A stretch of DNA of 64,000 nt, taken from positions 8,437,001 through 8,501,000 of the forward strand of contig NC_091972.1 of the NCBI RefSeq assembly GCF_036711975.1. Reading direction: 5' to 3'. The notes below the pieces were generated by a model. It did no database searches. It was given only the letters and a program-made list of their open reading frames with translations, and had not been told where the DNA came from. A program made the translations under genes and the position numbers. Shown piece by piece: positions 59,941-64,000 of the stretch. Within the stretch, counting starts at the first letter, position 1, and every line of letters begins with the position of its first letter. Source of the stretch: Onthophagus taurus. Lineage: Eukaryota > Arthropoda > Insecta > Coleoptera > Scarabaeidae.

Positions 59941-62214
59941 ATGCCTTCAAGCGGTTTAAGCCCAATGGACCCCAATTCATTTTCCAGGCCAGGTACAAAA
60001 CATTCCATATGAATCCATAAAATATTTAGGTTATAACATCTTTTTTAATTTTTGTAGACCTGGCTGTTGTTACTAACATATTCATGGCATTGGACATTAA
60101 TTTCACTCGTAGAGTCATCAGTGGAAACACCGATTTAACAGTACAAAAAGTAGATCAAAAAGTTGAAGAAGTTGTACGTAGGAAATTGATATAAAAATGA
60201 GCTATCTATTACTAATTATTAATAACAGATTTTAGATATTAAAGATTTAAATATTGAAGCTATATATGAGACACAATCAAATATTAAATTGGATTATAAA
60301 ATTTCTGAAACAGGACCCTTTGGTTCAAAGTTAACTGTTGCCTTACCGGATAAAAACCTAGGAAAGTTAGAATAATTATATTAGAGTATAATTTTTAACA
60401 TTTATCAGGATATTTTATATTTATATTATTTTATTTATCATTATTTAAATGTATTTGTAGCTACATCGTAAGTGTGAGATATGAAACAAGCCCGAATGCA
60501 AGTGGTCTTCAATGGTTGAATCCTCAACATACTGCAGGAAAGAAATTTCCTTTCGTTTTTAGTCAATTTCAGGTAAATTAACTTTTAATTTAAATCTTTG
60601 TATTATTACTTAATCAATTACAGGCAATCCATGCTCGATCTGTTATTCCTTGCCAAGATACACCATCAGTTAAAACTAAATATACAGCAGTTGTAAGTTA
60701 AACTTAAAAAAATCCAAAATATAGCTCCAACAATAATTTTTTTAATTTTTAGATTTCTGTCCCCAAAGATTTGACTGTTGTTATGTCAGCAATCAATAAA
60801 CATAAAAAACCTCTTTTAGAACGTACGATTTACGCATTTGAACAAAACATCCCCGTTCAGTCGTATTTAATAGCCTTGGCTGCTGGAGAATTAGAATCGA
60901 GAGAAATCGGACCTCGATCGAAAGTTTGGGCAGAAAAGGAAGTCGTTGATGCAGCCGCTTTTGAGTTTAGCGATACCGAGCGGCAATTAAAAACAGCAGA
61001 AGATATTTGTGGACCATATGTATGGGGAATATATGATTTGTTGGTATTACCACCTAGTTTTCCACTTGGGGGAATGGAAAATCCCTGTTTAACATTTGTT
61101 ACACCAACAGTTTTAGTAAGAAAATCAAAAATATCTCTATCAGAAAAGAAAAGTATTAATGTTGGAGTATTTTAGGCAGGTGACCATTCTTTAGCTAATG
61201 TTGTTGCTCATGAAGTAGCACATAGTTGGGCAGGAAATTTAGTTACAAACGCTAATTTTGAACATTTTTGGCTGAATGAAGGTTTTACAATGTTTATTGA
61301 GAGAAAGGTATTAGGCAGGCTTCAAGGGGTTAAATATGAAGATTTTCATGCTTATGAAGGATATTTAGAACTACAAGAAACGGTATTAAATTAAATTATC
61401 ACCAATATAACGTCAAAACTATTAAATCTTATATTTTAAGGTAAATCGAATGGGCGAAAAGGATCCACTTACAAAACTCGTGTTAAATTTAGAAGGTGTT
61501 AACCCAGATGATTCATTCTCTTTCATTCCCTATGAAAAAGGATACATCTTTTTGAGATATCTCCAAAGCTTAGTTGGAATAACAGCATTTGAAAGTTTTC
61601 TTAAAACATATTTTGAAACTTATAAATATAAATCGATAAAAACCAGCGATTTTCAAGAATGTTTCAAAAATCATTTTAAATCAAACACTTCAATTACGAT
61701 AATTGATTGGGATACATGGCTTTATGGCACTGGAATGCCTCCCATCATCCCAGACTACGATCAAACACTAAGAAATGCATGCCAAGACTATATTAAACAA
61801 TTCATTTCATGGAATGGTCAAGATAGTTTTCCAATTAGTTCACAAAACATTGCTGCTTTAATTCCAAATCAGAAAATTCATTTCCTTCGTCTTATTTTAA
61901 AAGAAGAACCTCAATCTCTTGAAAAATTGCGAGGTCTTGAAACCGCATTTGATCTTTCTGATGTTAAAAATTCAGAAATGAAATTTTTGTGGTTTAGAAT
62001 TTGTATCAAGGGAAGATGGGAAGAGAAAATTGAAGGAATTTTGAGCTGGTTAAACGGAATTGGCAGGATGAGGTACACAAGACCTTTATACAGGGATTTA
62101 TATAATTGGGAAGCATCCAAAACAACTGCTATCAATAATTTTGAAAAATATAGGAGCTATATGATGCACGTTACTGAATACACTATTGCTAAAGATTTGC
62201 ATTTATTAAAATGA
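59941..62214 (+). CDS. LTA4H: Leukotriene A4 hydrolase, copy 1 (M1 family)
   Basis: A zinc metallo-enzyme with aminopeptidase and epoxide hydrolase activities, cytosolic. Eight exons in phase: 59941-59992, 60058-60173, 60229-60365, 60461-60572, 60624-60692, 60753-61115, 61176-61382, 61441-62214, 609 residues (human 611). The GGMEN motif has E271, and the zinc site HEVAHSW (H295, E296, H299) with E318 in WLNEGF falls on the human numbering. PYEKG supplies Y383. Human Tyr378 is Phe here (DDSFSFIPY). The substrate-carboxylate Arg is in GRMRYTRPL, with Arg for human Lys. The start at [14 protein letters not shown] is chosen because it is the only in-frame start shared by both copies; upstream frames are closed in copy 1. 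Confidence 0.96.
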
Positions 62215-62912
62215 TTATTTTATGTAAAAACGAAATTAAATAAATTGTTTGATACAATCAATTAACACGTTTTAAAACGAATTAATTATTATTACTTTAT
62301 TTATTTATTATTAAGCAAATTTAAACAAAAGATTCGTTCCAACCGCACTTTTGACTGCCAATTGACAGTCACCAACCTGCGAAGTTGAAAAGTTTTTTAA
62401 AAAATTATACAGATTGGTCAGGAATTTTCCCCGAATCCCTATCTCGAAAAGTCGAAAACTTAATTTTTTTAAATGGCAACCCTAATTTGGGGGTTGCTTT
62501 AAATATGTAAGCTATGGGTCGTCTCTGTGCAAACTTTGGGAATATTTGGCCGGACTCGAGTGTAATTTCGAAAAATTATTTTTATTATGAAGAGTTGTAT
62601 CTGCCCAAATTTTCGAAATGACTGAAATAATTGAAAAATGGTGCACTCTAGACATATGATGACTTTATCAAATTGTATTAAAATTTGGCAGGGATCTCGA
62701 AAATTCAATCAAAATTGTTAAAATAACGAAGTTGGGGTCCATTTCCGATATAACCGCAAGTTGGAGAAATCTAAAAATATTTTAGCTGAAACGAGCACTT
62801 CGGGTAAACCCGTATGCAAATTTTCACAAAAATAGTGCCAGTAGTTTGCCATATAACCTGATGTTCTATAGACCTTGCACGGTACTTTGTAAATCTAGGG
62901 ACTTTATGTTAG
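62215..62912. other. Spacer between the LTA4H copies
   Basis: The part 62215-62330 is the 3' UTR with AATAAA-like words near 62235. The part 62340-62910 is of more even composition and looks like an old repeat, but no coding block or family was recognised. Confidence 0.5.
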
Positions 62913-64000
62913 TTTAATAAACGGCGCCATCTATTAGAATTTTATTAAATCACAATTTAATGCGGAAATTTTAAATTAGTTGACTAAAATTTAATTATTT
63001 TAAGTTTTTCGTGACGAATTTGCCCCCTATTTGTTTCAATTATGTTTTAAATTTAATTTTAAACCAACAATGAACAAAAAATAATAAAGCGAAGTAATAA
63101 AAATTAATAACCCCATTTGATTGATTGTAAATTATTTTTATCATATTTTTGTTACAGATTTACACAAATAACTTACATGTTTACGAAATTACTTCTTTAT
63201 GCAATACTATACGGTTAATCTGAGTTAATCAGTTTTATCTTATCGAGAAATGTCACTTGGAGTATTTTTTGGTCTACTTAACCTTAAAAAAAATCTATTT
63301 CACTCTTGCTTAAGTGTTCTGTTTGTTAGTGGAGCCTACAGTCTACGTAATAATACGCGCATTACCTATAAAATGCCTTCAAGCGGTTTAAGCCCAATGG
63401 ACCCCAATTCATTTTCCAGGCCAGGTACATACAAAACATTCCATATGAATCCATAAAATATTTAGGTTATAACATCTTTTTTAATTTTTGTAGACCTGGC
63501 TGTTGTTACTAACATATTCATGGCATTGGACATTAATTTCACTCGTAGAGTCATCAGTGGAAACACCGATTTAACAGTACAAAAAGTAGATCAAAAAGTT
63601 GAAGAAGTTGTACGTATGAAATTGATATAAAAATGAGCTATCTATTACTAATTATTAATAAAAGATTTTAGATATTAAAGATTTAAATATTGAAGCTATA
63701 TATGAGACACAATCAAATATTAAATTGGATTATAAAATTTCTGAAACAGGACCCTTTGGTTCAAAGTTAACTGTTGCCTTACCGGATAAAAACCTAGAAA
63801 AGTTAGAATAATTATAGTAGAGTATAATTTTTAACATATATTAGGATATTTTATATTTATATTATTTTTTTATCATTATTTAAATGGTTTTTTGTAGCTA
63901 CATCATAAGTGTAAGATATGAAACAAGCCCAAATGCAAGTGGGCTTCAATGGTTGAATCCTGAACATACTGCAGGAAAGAAATTTCCTTTCGTTTTTAGT
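62913..64000 (+). repeat. Tandem duplication unit 2 (runs off the window)
   Basis: Near-identical to the first unit from its left border on. Small indels and substitutions are scattered (for example a missing AAAATTTTCGTG stretch near 63014 and a four-base insertion in intron 1). Confidence 0.9.
63373..64000 (+). CDS. Leukotriene A4 hydrolase, copy 2 (5' part)
   Basis: Exons 63373-63424, 63494-63609, 63665-63801 and 63898 to the window end correspond one to one with the first four exons of copy 1. Exons 1 and 2 are identical to copy 1. Exon 3 has one substitution (NLGK to NLEK). Exon 4 has about five, two of them changing residues (Val to Ile in the YIVSVRYE block, Gln to Glu in NPQHT). All splice sites are intact, so this is not visibly a pseudogene in the part seen. 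An upstream in-frame ATG at 63250 would add about 41 residues, but the matching region of copy 1 is closed, so it is not favoured. Confidence 0.9.

Larger units (their letters stand above)
59481..62912 (+). repeat. Tandem duplication unit 1 (about 3.43 kb) carrying LTA4H copy 1
   Basis: Sequence starting TAAACGGCGCCATCTATTAG at 59477 reappears from about 62920 with only scattered differences through the end of the window. The offset between copies is 3432 bp (ATG at 59941 versus 63373). Sequence immediately left of each unit differs, so the border is near 59475-59481. The unit includes promoter, gene and 3' spacer. Confidence 0.9.

Noticed and set aside
63250-63372. N-terminal extension of LTA4H copy 2 (possible signal sequence)
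   Set aside because: The matching region of copy 1 is closed and the shared start MPSSG agrees with the usual family length, so the extension is probably chance.

Overview
The window is AT-rich animal nuclear DNA. Genes are interrupted by many short introns (mostly about 50-80 bp, a few of several kb), and transposon fossils fill the larger introns and intergenic gaps. The gene set points to an insect: a selenophosphate synthetase with Arg in place of Sec/Cys, two glucocerebrosidase paralogues, a MADF-domain gene, and jockey/RTE-type LINE, piggyBac, Tigger, Transib and Harbinger remains. A beetle is my best guess, at low confidence. Gene models were built by hand from exon phase, GT/AG borders and family resemblance. 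Every multi-exon CDS below keeps its reading frame across all listed junctions.

Layout. 0-10.6 kb: the 5' part of an unidentified minus-strand Ser/Arg-rich protein gene. It has at least two alternative first exons about 7 kb apart that splice in the same phase to one common exon. Its large intron holds LINE debris and a GC-rich candidate exon. 11-12.6 kb: LINE fragment, then a small C15orf61-family gene (+). 12.7-21.4 kb: two glucosylceramidase genes (-) separated by a LINE tail and a relic carrying a MADF gene and an antisense Harbinger transposase piece. 21.4-24.5 kb: Tc1-like relic, copia fossil, COQ3 (+). 24.6-29.0 kb: palindromic MITE, then SelD/SPS1 (-) with a dead piggyBac element in its large intron. 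30.0-32.3 kb: Mad1 (+). 32.6-34.2 kb: NOL8-like (-). 34.9-41.3 kb: RPRD2-like (+) with a Transib relic and a LINE RNase H piece in its largest intron. 42.3-43.9 kb: a weak two-exon candidate (+) and an unidentified membrane protein (-). 44-51 kb: LINE debris, tRNA-Phe, TRAIP (+), Jerky/Tigger relic, an unclassified transposase relic, RpL29 (-). 51.8-53.9 kb: a Tigger element with an uninterrupted 537-aa transposase but an altered catalytic residue. 55-59.4 kb: LINE debris and MON1 (-). 59.5-64 kb: a complete leukotriene A4 hydrolase gene followed by the start of a nearly identical tandem copy that runs off the window.

How the genes work together: this is not an operon-like locus. It is mostly conserved housekeeping genes: lysosomal sphingolipid turnover (GBA pair, with MON1 in endosome-lysosome maturation), ubiquinone synthesis (COQ3), selenophosphate synthetase family (SPS1), spindle checkpoint (Mad1), replication-stress ubiquitin ligase (TRAIP), ribosome production (NOL8, RpL29), Pol II CTD regulation (RPRD2) and an epoxide hydrolase/aminopeptidase (LTA4H). 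SelD/Mad1 and NOL8/RPRD2 are divergent pairs with probable shared promoter regions; Mad1 and NOL8 converge tail to tail. No CRISPR array, operon or new defence system was seen. The points most worth a second look are the LTA4H duplication, the intact but probably inactive Tigger transposase, the divergent GBA pair, the MADF/Harbinger relic and the palindromic MITE family.
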